From an uncultured Eubacteriales bacterium (GTDB taxonomy: Bacteria; Bacillota; Clostridia; Oscillospirales; Acutalibacteraceae), in the NCBI GenBank assembly GCA_949292775.1, contig CASFBL010000012.1, positions 1 through 63,563 of the forward strand: a DNA stretch of 63,563 bases. The letters are read 5' to 3'. Under the pieces are notes generated by a model. The model worked only from the letters and a program-made list of their open reading frames with translations, was not told the origin of the DNA and ran no database searches. The position numbers were made by a program, and so were the translations under genes. Positions 9,485-16,653 of the stretch are shown piece by piece. Within the stretch, counting starts at the first letter, position 1; every line of letters begins with the position of its first letter.

Positions 9485-9833
9485 CGCTGCCTCCAGAAAT
9501 CTGTTCAATCTTTTTAAATATTTCCATGCCGTGCGCCACGGAATCGTCTGCAATAAACTTCAGTTCGGGCGTTTTACGCAAATGCAGACGACCGCCGACT
9601 TCCCGGCGGATAAGCCCGGTCGCGCTGACCAGGCCTTTCACGGCTTCTTTTGCGGTATCCAGCCCTTCCAAGGCGCTGACATATACTTTCGCATAAGACA
9701 AATCGCTGCTGACTTCCACACGAACCACCGTCAGCATTTTGTCTTTTACTCGCGGGTCCTTGAGTTCGCGGATGATTGCTACAATCTCCCGCTTAATATC
9801 CTCTGCGACCCGGTCTGTTCTGTATCCGGCCAT
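9477..9833 (-). CDS. rbfA: 30S ribosome-binding factor A
   Basis: An assembly factor for 16S rRNA 5'-end maturation. The 118-residue product has the type II KH fold features of RbfA: RVAEDIKREI near the N-terminus, DPRVKDKMLTV, and YAKVYVSAL. It lies 33 bases downstream of infB. Confidence 0.95.
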   Translation of the reverse strand: MAGYRTDRVAEDIKREIVAIIRELKDPRVKDKMLTVVRVEVSSDLSYAKVYVSALEGLDTAKEAVKGLVSATGLIRREVGGRLHLRKTPELKFIADDSVAHGMEIFKKIEQISGGSDA

Positions 9834-9866
9834 AGACTAACCTCGTTTCTTTACACAGGGACAAAA

Positions 9867-12221
9867 TCAGTCCTTGTATTCTTCCATAATGAAGGCTTCG
9901 AAAATGTCGCCCTCTTTCAAGTCGTTGAATTTCTCCAGACCGATGCCGCATTCATAGCCCTGTGCAACTTCCTTCACATCGTCCTTAAAGCGTTTGAGGG
10001 AGGAAATGCTGTCTTCTGCGATTACAATGCCGTCGCGCACCACGCGAATCTGTGCATTGCGGGTCACTTTGCCTTCCAACACATAGGAGCCGGCAATCAT
10101 ACCCGCAGAGGACAACTTGAACACATTGCGGACCTCGATACGGCCCAAAACCACCTCGCGGAACTTCGGCGCAAGCATGCCCTTGATAGCCGCTTCGATT
10201 TCTTCAATGCAGTCATAAATAATGCGGTACATACGCATATCAATGCCGTCACGCTCGGCAACTTCCGCCGCGACCGGGTCGGGTCGGACATTGAAGCCGA
10301 CGATAATTGCATTGGAAGCGTTTGCAAGCATAACATCAGACTCGCTGATTGCACCGACGCCGCCGTGGATGACCTTGACCTTAACTTCCTCGTTAGAAAG
10401 TTTTTCAAGGCTTTGACGAACCGCTTCCACGGAGCCCTGTACATCGGCTTTTACAATGATATTCAGTTCTTTCATTTCACCCTGGTTAATCGAAGCAAAC
10501 AGATTATCCAGCGTGACCTTGTGGAACTGGTTGAATTCTTCTTCCTTGGCCTCGCGCTTTCTCTGTTCGACCAGTTCACGCGCCAAACGCTCGTCGGAAA
10601 CGGCGTCAAAGGTATCGCCTGCCTGGGGCACATCGACAAGGCCTGTAATTTCCACCGGCACAGACGGGCCTGCGGAATCTACGCGCTGCCCGCGGTCGTT
10701 GGTCATAACACGCACACGACCGACCGACATGCCTGCAACAATCGTGTCGCCGGTTTTCAAAGTACCATTCTGCACAAGCAAGGTTGCCACAGGACCACGG
10801 CCTTTATCGAGCCGCGCTTCAATAACAATACCTTTACCTGCACGGTTGGGATTTGCTTTCAACTCTTTGAGTTCGGCAATCAGCAGGATGGATTCCAGCA
10901 GTTTGTCAATGTTCATATGTGTTTTCGCAGAAACCGGAACACAAATAACATCGCCGCCCCACTCTTCGGGAATCAGCTCATACTCTGTCAGCTGCTGCAT
11001 AATTTTATCCGGCGAAGAACCGGGTTTATCCATTTTATTGATGGCAACGATGATGCTGACATTTGCCGCTTTTGCGTGGTTAATCGCCTCCACGGTCTGC
11101 GGCATGATGCCGTCATCCGCCGCCACGACCAGCACCGCGATATCCGTTGCCTGCGCGCCGCGCGCACGCATGGAAGTAAACGCCGCGTGACCGGGGGTGT
11201 CTAAGAATGTAATTTTCTGCCCGTCCAAATCGACTCTATATGCGCCGATATGCTGGGTGATGCCGCCCGCTTCCGTTTCGGTCACCGCGGTATTGCGAAT
11301 TGCGTCCAGCAAAGAGGTCTTACCGTGGTCAACATGGCCCATGACAACGACAACCGGGTCGCGCTTGACCAAATCTTCTTCCGCGTCCTCCGTGTCATCG
11401 ATAATGCGTTCCTCAATGGTAACAACAACTTCTTTTTCGACCTTTGCGCCAAGCTCTGTTGCCACGATTTCCGCAGTATCATAATCGATGACTTCGTTAA
11501 CGGTCGCCATTTGACCTAACGAGAACAGCTTTTTGATGACTTCCGCCGCGGTCATTTTCAGCCGGGCGGCAAGCTCGCCGACGGTAATCTCATCCGGCAC
11601 GGTAATTTTGATTTGCTTTTTCGCACGCTCGGCAGCGATACGCGCCATACGCTCTTTTTCGGTTTCATGCTTACGGCTGCGCATGCCCTGCTTTCTGTAT
11701 TGCTGCGATTTCTGTTTGAGCTTCTGCTTGCGCACAACATTATCGGTATTGCGTTCATTTGCAGGCGCGATATTTTCATAACGCTCGTTGTATTTGTCAA
11801 GTTCGACATTCTGCGCACGCGTATCGATGTGGCGGATTTCGCCTTTGGTTCTCGACTGCATGGGCCGGTTGGGGTCTTTTTCCTTTTTGCGTTTTTCAGG
11901 TGCGCCGCCGGCCGGTTTCTGCGCCGCTTCGCCCGCAGGCGCTTTCGCCGCTTCTTTGGTCTCTGCCTTTTCCGCCGCAGCCTTTGCCTTCGCCTTGGGC
12001 GCTTTTTCGCCACCGGATTTCTGCATAGCAAAATAGCTGTCCAGACTTTCTACAGCGGTTTCCGCCGTTAAAACATCGAAAATGACATCCAGTTCTTTTT
12101 CCTCCAGCGCCGTCTGGGATTTCTTTTCGCCGTCAAAATACTTTCCGAGCAAATCGACCAGTTTTTTGCTCGGGACATTGAAATCCTTTGCGGCTTCGTG
12201 GAGTTTATATTTTTTCGTCAT
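9867..12221 (-). CDS. infB: Translation initiation factor IF-2
   Basis: A GTPase that recruits fMet-tRNA to the 30S subunit. The 784-residue product has an N-terminal IF2N segment ([15 protein letters not shown]), an Ala/Lys/Glu-rich low-complexity linker, a second IF2N-like segment, the G domain from about residue 294 ([21 protein letters not shown]) and the C-terminal fMet-tRNA-binding domains. The start is ATG 12221, with GGAGGG 9 bases upstream, 4 bases after the ylxQ stop. The longer frame beginning at 12263 lies inside ylxQ and lacks a ribosome binding site. Confidence 0.97.
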   Translation of the reverse strand: MTKKYKLHEAAKDFNVPSKKLVDLLGKYFDGEKKSQTALEEKELDVIFDVLTAETAVESLDSYFAMQKSGGEKAPKAKAKAAAEKAETKEAAKAPAGEAAQKPAGGAPEKRKKEKDPNRPMQSRTKGEIRHIDTRAQNVELDKYNERYENIAPANERNTDNVVRKQKLKQKSQQYRKQGMRSRKHETEKERMARIAAERAKKQIKITVPDEITVGELAARLKMTAAEVIKKLFSLGQMATVNEVIDYDTAEIVATELGAKVEKEVVVTIEERIIDDTEDAEEDLVKRDPVVVVMGHVDHGKTSLLDAIRNTAVTETEAGGITQHIGAYRVDLDGQKITFLDTPGHAAFTSMRARGAQATDIAVLVVAADDGIMPQTVEAINHAKAANVSIIVAINKMDKPGSSPDKIMQQLTEYELIPEEWGGDVICVPVSAKTHMNIDKLLESILLIAELKELKANPNRAGKGIVIEARLDKGRGPVATLLVQNGTLKTGDTIVAGMSVGRVRVMTNDRGQRVDSAGPSVPVEITGLVDVPQAGDTFDAVSDERLARELVEQRKREAKEEEFNQFHKVTLDNLFASINQGEMKELNIIVKADVQGSVEAVRQSLEKLSNEEVKVKVIHGGVGAISESDVMLANASNAIIVGFNVRPDPVAAEVAERDGIDMRMYRIIYDCIEEIEAAIKGMLAPKFREVVLGRIEVRNVFKLSSAGMIAGSYVLEGKVTRNAQIRVVRDGIVIAEDSISSLKRFKDDVKEVAQGYECGIGLEKFNDLKEGDIFEAFIMEEYKD

Positions 12222-12225
12222 ACTA

Positions 12226-12540
12226 TCAGTCCCTCCAGATGAGTTCTGTAATCTTATCGGCAAAGCCGCGGTCGTTAACGGTCAGAACCGCCGTTTTTTT
12301 GGACCCCGTACTCCACCCGAGTTCGTCCATTGTAAAATCGGTTTGCAGCAGCTTGGCTTTGCCGCCATATTGCTCTACGGTACGCCTTATCTCTGCACAC
12401 AGCCGTTCAGACGCATCGCACGAGAGCAGACACAAACACGCCGAACCGTTTTGAACGGCCGTTTTGACCGCGTCGTGCCCTAAGCTGAGCTTTCCTGCGC
12501 GCCGGGCAAGCCCCAGCATGCCAAAAGCTTTATTCTCCAT
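12226..12540 (-). CDS. L7Ae-family RNA-binding protein, YlxQ-like
   Basis: A 104-residue protein of the L7Ae/L30e/S12e fold, a kink-turn binder found between ylxR and infB in many Firmicutes; its cellular role is poorly defined. It begins [20 protein letters not shown], with the family pattern GLA.RAGKL. The start is ATG 12540, overlapping the ylxR stop (ATGGAGAATAA). A longer frame upstream is only the other reading of ylxR. B. subtilis calls the locus ylxQ (rplGA). Confidence 0.88.
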   Translation of the reverse strand: MENKAFGMLGLARRAGKLSLGHDAVKTAVQNGSACLCLLSCDASERLCAEIRRTVEQYGGKAKLLQTDFTMDELGWSTGSKKTAVLTVNDRGFADKITELIWRD

Positions 12541-12799
12541 TATGAAGCGACGCCTCCAGTTCGGCATAAACCGCCTCGGGAATCGCGCACGCGAACACCC
12601 GCTCCAGACGCTTTGCCTTTTTTGCTTTTGCAAGACAGCCGGCGTTCGGACAAATATAAGCCCCTCTGCCCGGTTTCTTACCTGTAATATCCAGACTGAT
12701 CTCGCCCTCGGGGGAACGCACAACGCGCACAAGCTCTTTTTTCGGCTTCTGCTCGCCGCAGCCTGTACAGGTGCGCAGAGGTATTTTTTTCTGCTTCAC
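12530..12799 (-). CDS. ylxR: YlxR/RnpM family RNA-binding protein (DUF448)
   Basis: An 89-residue nucleic-acid-binding protein with the signature RTCTGC, the GRGAY motif and C-terminal basic residues. Cys pairs (CTGC and C...C) are retained. B. subtilis homologues have been linked to RNase P modulation; function here is by family. The start is GTG 12799 with AAGGAG 8 bases upstream. It is the third gene of the rimP operon. Confidence 0.9.
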   Translation of the reverse strand: MKQKKIPLRTCTGCGEQKPKKELVRVVRSPEGEISLDITGKKPGRGAYICPNAGCLAKAKKAKRLERVFACAIPEAVYAELEASLHNGE

Positions 12800-12841
12800 G
12801 CCATCAGCTCCTTACCTGTTCGCTATGTTTGAGCGCGTATT

Positions 12842-13891
12842 TCAGCCCTCATAGAACCCGCTTTCGGGTTTGATATCGATTTTCCAGCCGGTCAGGCGCG
12901 CGGCAAGGCGGGCGTTTTGACCCTTATTGCCGATTGCGAGCGACAACTGGTTATCCGGCACAGTTACCTGGCAGGACTTTGCCTGTTCGTCAACAACTTC
13001 CACTTTCAGCACACGGGCGGGCGCCAATGCAGCTGCGATAAACTCTTCGGGCTTCTCGCTGTAAACCACAATGTCAATCTTTTCTCCGCCGAGTACTTCC
13101 ACAATCTTATTGACACGCGCGCCGCGCGGCCCGATGCATGCGCCGACCGCATCGACATCGGCATCTTTGCTGTGCACGGCAATTTTGGTTCTTGCACCGG
13201 CTTCGCGGGAAACGGCTTCAATCGTAACGGTACCGTCATAGATTTCCGGCACTTCTGTTTCGAACAGGCGTTTGACAAGACCGGGATGTGTGCGGGAAAT
13301 CATGGCTTTCGGCCCTTTTTCGGTATCGCGTACATCCACAATAAAGACTTTGATCAGCTCGCCCTCGGTGTATTCCTCGCCGGGCACCTGCTCGCCCTTC
13401 GGAAGAATCGCCTCCGCCTTGCCGATTTCCAGCGTAGCATTGCCGGAAACCGGGTCGATGCGCTCGACCTTTGCGGTGACAAGCTCCTGCTGTTTGGACT
13501 GGAACTCAACCATAATCTGACCGCGCTCTGCGTCACGGATGCCCTGACGGATAACATGTTTCGCCGTCTGCGCCGCAATTCTGCCGAAATCCTTGGTTTC
13601 TAAAGAGATGAGGATCTCGTCGCCCACTGCTGCATCCTTTTTATATTGTGCAGCGTCCGTCAAAGAGATTTCACAATCGGGGTCTTCCACGGTCTCTACC
13701 ACGGTTTTGTGCAGATAGACGCGCATTTCTTCTTTCTCCGGATGGATTTCGCAGGAAATAACATCTTTACCGTTATAGTCTTTTTTTACGGCAACCACAA
13801 TCGCCGCCTGGATTTTTTCATAAAGGTATTCCGCCGGAATGCCTTTTTCCTTTTCCAGTTCTCTGACTGCCTCAAAAAATTCCTTGTTCAT
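12842..13891 (-). CDS. nusA: Transcription termination/antitermination factor NusA
   Basis: Binds RNA polymerase and RNA and modulates pausing and termination. The 349-residue product contains the N-terminal polymerase-binding domain, an S1 domain, and two KH domains (GACIGPRGARV and IGNKGQNARLAARLTGWKID). It lacks the acidic repeats of proteobacterial NusA, as usual for Gram-positives. It starts 3 bases after the rimP stop. Confidence 0.97.
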   Translation of the reverse strand: MNKEFFEAVRELEKEKGIPAEYLYEKIQAAIVVAVKKDYNGKDVISCEIHPEKEEMRVYLHKTVVETVEDPDCEISLTDAAQYKKDAAVGDEILISLETKDFGRIAAQTAKHVIRQGIRDAERGQIMVEFQSKQQELVTAKVERIDPVSGNATLEIGKAEAILPKGEQVPGEEYTEGELIKVFIVDVRDTEKGPKAMISRTHPGLVKRLFETEVPEIYDGTVTIEAVSREAGARTKIAVHSKDADVDAVGACIGPRGARVNKIVEVLGGEKIDIVVYSEKPEEFIAAALAPARVLKVEVVDEQAKSCQVTVPDNQLSLAIGNKGQNARLAARLTGWKIDIKPESGFYEG

Positions 13892-13894
13892 TTT

Positions 13895-14374
13895 TTAAAA
13901 ACCTCCAAAATCATCGAGCTTAATCCACGATGTTTCTTTTTTATCAAAAGAAAGCCCAGAGCCGTCTGCGCAGGATATGGTAACCTGCCCGTTGTCATAA
14001 GCTTCCAAAGTGCCTTTATATTCCCGGCGGCCGTCTTTTGCACGGATAAACCGCACCATTACGGCTGCGCCGATGTTGGTCGTGAAATGAAAATCGCGCG
14101 TCAGTTCCCGCTCAATACCGGGAGACTGCACCTGCAAGCTGTAGCTTTGGTCGATTGGGTCCGCTTCGTCGAGCGGCTCGTCGAGCGCCTGGCTCATCGC
14201 CACACAATCCTCAATCCCGACGCTTCCGTCTTCCTTATCAATTATAATACGCAAATACCAGTCGGTTCCTTCCTTGAGGAAACGAACATCCCACAGCACA
14301 AGCCCGAGACGCTCTGCAATCGGTTCGGCAAGCTCCCAAACCACTGCAACTGTATTTTTCTTTCTTTCCGCCAT
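13895..14374 (-). CDS. rimP: Ribosome maturation factor RimP
   Basis: Needed for 30S assembly. The 159-residue product shows the RimP pattern ELAEPIAERLGL, RIIIDKEDGSVGIEDC and SPGIERELTRDFHF. The start is ATG 14374, because AGGAG lies 5 bases upstream. The longer frame from 14473 would overlap the promoter. It is the first gene of the operon that runs to ribF. Confidence 0.95.
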   Translation of the reverse strand: MAERKKNTVAVVWELAEPIAERLGLVLWDVRFLKEGTDWYLRIIIDKEDGSVGIEDCVAMSQALDEPLDEADPIDQSYSLQVQSPGIERELTRDFHFTTNIGAAVMVRFIRAKDGRREYKGTLEAYDNGQVTISCADGSGLSFDKKETSWIKLDDFGGF

Positions 14375-14444
14375 AAACACTCCTACAAAACGAAGAGAGC
14401 GGGTCGCCCCACTCTCAAACAATAACCTATATTCGTACGATAGC

Positions 14445-14473
14445 ATCATAGCACAGCCGTCGGCTTTTTGCAA
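14445..14473 (-). promoter_or_regulatory. Promoter of the rimP-nusA-infB-ribF operon
   Basis: Minus-strand TTGCAA (14468-14473) and TATGAT (14445-14450) are separated by 17 bases. The inferred transcript start leaves about 60 bases of leader before rimP. Confidence 0.75.
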
Positions 14474-14500
14474 GCTTTTTTTGAACGATAGCCGCCCGCT

Positions 14501-14689
14501 TTATAAATCGTCCGCATCCTGCACCGGATTTTCAGTATTGTCCGTCGGACTTCCGCGGTAACTGCCGAGGACATCCGCGTTGGTGGTATCGTTGTCAAAA
14601 CCGTTCCAGATATCGGCGATTTCATCGGTCACTTCGCTGATTTTTTCAATCGCTTTTTCAGAAGGTTTTTTCCCGTTTTTTCTTTTCAC
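14501..14689 (-). CDS. Small acidic protein with conserved-looking C-terminus
   Basis: A 62-residue protein beginning at GTG 14689, which has AAAGGAGG 8 bases upstream. The first 14 residues are basic (KRKNGKKPSEK). A helical stretch EVTDEIADIWNGFDNDT follows, then DVLGSYRGSP and the acidic end DADDL. A longer in-frame reading upstream lacks a ribosome binding site. From memory, similar short proteins ending in this type of DVLGSYTG.P...DADDL tail recur in Clostridia without an assigned function. It has no membrane segment or signal peptide. Confidence 0.65.
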   Translation of the reverse strand: MKRKNGKKPSEKAIEKISEVTDEIADIWNGFDNDTTNADVLGSYRGSPTDNTENPVQDADDL

Positions 14690-14786
14690 GGCACGCGCCT
14701 CCTTTCTGTAAGGTTCGTTTCTATTGTTCCAGTCTTTGCTTGGGAAATTCATTCTGAAAAATTCTTTTGAAAAATAAGATTTTTGG

Positions 14787-14815
14787 TTGACTTTTACAAG
14801 CCGGATTGCTATAAT
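14787..14815 (+). promoter_or_regulatory. Promoter of the secreted TG-tail protein
   Basis: TTGACT (14787-14792) and TATAAT (14810-14815), 17 bases apart, about 60 bases before the start codon at 14874. Confidence 0.8.
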
Positions 14816-14873
14816 ACGAATGTATATTTGACGACATACGCCTATATTGTCAAAGGAAAGGAACATATTTGCT

Positions 14874-15569
14874 ATGAAAAAGTTTTTTGCTGCCGTAGTT
14901 GCACTTGTTATGCTGTTTGCGCTGTGCGTTCCCGCTTTTGCCGGAACCGCAATCGATGCGCTGACAGACGCCAATGCAAAAGAGATCGCCAGTGCGGTCG
15001 CTCAGCAGTTGGATGAAAATACCACGGCAAACTTCGCTGCACAAAATTATCGTGACCAATTCGTTACCGCTGCGGTAGCAGGCATTACTGCCAAGAATTT
15101 TGATACGGAAGAAAAACGCGTTGCCGCTGTGGACGCTGCAATTGCTGCCTTGCAGGCAGATTACCCGGACAGACAGCTGACCGAGGAAAACGCAAATGCT
15201 TTCAAAGCAGAGCTTCTTCCGAAACTTGAAAAAGCATATGCTGATTCTCAACTCGGTGTTTCCACCTTTGACCCGAGCGAAGTGATTGATAATGTTGCCG
15301 ACGGTTTTTCAGACGGCGACTTGGACGCATTGTTTGACACCATGCGCAACACCATTAACGACTTGAGCGACAGACTGACCGGTGTGTTCAGCGGCATTGC
15401 CGGTGACAGCGGCAGCTCTGATTCCGGCGACAGCGCAGACGACGGCTCTACTGATCAGCCGGAATTCGGCGGCAGCGATGCTACCGGCGACACCGCAATC
15501 TTTGCAGTGGTTGGCGTGGCAGCGGTTGCCGGTGCGGCACTCATCCTGACCAGAAAGAAAGCTAAATAA
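14874..15569 (+). CDS. Secreted surface protein with sortase-like C-terminal tail
   Basis: The 231-residue product has a classical signal peptide (MKKFFAAVVALVMLFALC, cleavage near AFA-GT), a helical extracellular domain with no recognised family, a Ser/Gly/Asp-rich linker (about residues 180-200), and a C-terminal sorting-like module: ATGD, a hydrophobic helix (about 207-226) and RKKAK. The residues aligned with LPxTG would be SDATG, so only the TG is kept. The start is ATG 14874 behind AAAGGAAAGG; an earlier in-frame start is not needed. The same architecture occurs in the protein at 27758-28333, which neighbours a sortase gene, so this could be another client. It is monocistronic. Confidence 0.7.
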   Translation: MKKFFAAVVALVMLFALCVPAFAGTAIDALTDANAKEIASAVAQQLDENTTANFAAQNYRDQFVTAAVAGITAKNFDTEEKRVAAVDAAIAALQADYPDRQLTEENANAFKAELLPKLEKAYADSQLGVSTFDPSEVIDNVADGFSDGDLDALFDTMRNTINDLSDRLTGVFSGIAGDSGSSDSGDSADDGSTDQPEFGGSDATGDTAIFAVVGVAAVAGAALILTRKKAK

Positions 15570-15587
15570 ACCATATAGGCGTTTATT

Positions 15588-15621
15588 AAGCCTTGTGCCA
15601 AAAGCACAAGGCTTATTTTTT
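15588..15621 (+). terminator. Rho-independent terminator of the secreted TG-tail gene
   Basis: An 11-bp perfect stem (15588-15598 with 15604-15614) is followed by ATTTTTTG. Confidence 0.88.
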
Positions 15622-15867
15622 GCCCGGCTATTTTGTTGCAAGTGGCTTACCTTCTTTTTTACTCTGCACAAGCAAAATATAGGCACAGTAAAATTCCTGC
15701 TGCAGCTTATTAAGGCTGTGGCACTTTGGCAGTATCAATCAACGGGAAATAATAACCCAATACGCCTTATTATACCCATGTAAAGTTCCATTCTCCTCTG
15801 CAGTCTTCGCTTCACTGTTTATATAGAATGATTCGAAATGCCTTTTGTGTCGTACTGTAGGCATAGC
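15622..15867. other. Intergenic stretch with no recognisable feature
   Basis: About 245 bases lie between the terminator at 15588-15621 and the hairpin at 15868-15906. I see no ORF with a ribosome binding site, no clear promoter and no structured RNA signature. Confidence 0.5.
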
Positions 15868-15906
15868 AAACCCCGAAAAGCAAATCGCTTTCCGGGGTTT
15901 TGATTT
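15868..15906. terminator. Hairpin downstream of mgtC
   Basis: The arms 15868-15881 and 15888-15901 form a nearly perfect stem around AAACCCCG. It lies 17 bases beyond the mgtC stop. The T-rich tail is better on the plus strand, so it may act in both directions. Confidence 0.65.
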
Positions 15907-15918
15907 TATTCGGAAGAT

Positions 15919-16641
15919 TTAATCCACATAAACATCCACAACATTTTCGTCGTTTTGTAAAGTGGAAACGATTAAGCTGGTTGCATCATCGGTTTTGGGG
16001 AAGATGATAGCCTTTATAGTCGCGGTATCTTTCCTCTTACGCAGTTTAGAATCGCCCTCATAAAGAATTTCCATGGAATGCACCACGGTTCCGGTGCGCT
16101 TGATGAGCTTGGAAATCTTCGGCACCTGCTCTGCCAAATCTTTCACTTCGACATATAACGCTTTTCCCGCTTTTCCCTTTACAATCACTTTTTTCAGCGA
16201 ATTCAGCGTCAGATAAATCACCAATGTCGCAACGACCGCGCCGGAAATGAATCCCGCGCCGACTGCAATGCCTATACACGAAACCGCCCAAAGGCTTGCT
16301 GCCGTCGTAAGTCCCTTGACCGAAAACCCTTCGCGTAAAATCGTCCCGGCTCCGAGGAAACCGATGCCGCTGACGACCTGACCGCTCATACGGGTAATGT
16401 CCACATTCATCATGCCCTCATATTTTTCGCCGACATAGACGCTGGTCAGCATAACCAATGCGGAGCCGATTGCCACCAATATATGGGTACGGAATCCGGC
16501 CGGGCGATGGGAATGCTCTCGTTCAAAACCGATAATACCGCTTAACAGTGCAGCTAAGCCCAGCTTCCATATAGAATCCAGAATAAACCGCACCTCTGTA
16601 ATATCCCACAGCCACATGGCGGTTTCTTTTAGCCATTCCAT
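15919..16641 (-). CDS. MgtC/SapB family membrane protein
   Basis: A 240-residue protein with the MgtC signature GIIGFEREHSHRPAGFRTHILVA in its first half (split here as GIIGFEREH, RPAGFRTH), several membrane helices within about residues 1-140, and a soluble C-terminal ACT-like domain (about 150-240). The family modulates P-type Mg2+ transport or F-ATPase activity in enterobacteria and is widespread with less clear roles elsewhere. The start is ATG 16641 with AAGGA upstream; the TTG at 16647 is an alternative. It follows the large P-type-ATPase-like gene by 12 bases and is surely cotranscribed with it. Confidence 0.9.
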   Translation of the reverse strand: MEWLKETAMWLWDITEVRFILDSIWKLGLAALLSGIIGFEREHSHRPAGFRTHILVAIGSALVMLTSVYVGEKYEGMMNVDITRMSGQVVSGIGFLGAGTILREGFSVKGLTTAASLWAVSCIGIAVGAGFISGAVVATLVIYLTLNSLKKVIVKGKAGKALYVEVKDLAEQVPKISKLIKRTGTVVHSMEILYEGDSKLRKRKDTATIKAIIFPKTDDATSLIVSTLQNDENVVDVYVD

Positions 16642-16653
16642 AGTCAACCATCC

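Noticed and set aside
9471-11204. 577-codon plus-strand open frame
   Set aside because: It runs antisense to infB, rbfA and nrnA, has no ribosome binding site, and its product is a composition artefact of the GC-biased opposite strand.
12541-12732. N-terminal extension of the ylxQ frame
   Set aside because: It is an alternate reading of ylxR. The ATG at 12540 gives the normal L7Ae-family start.
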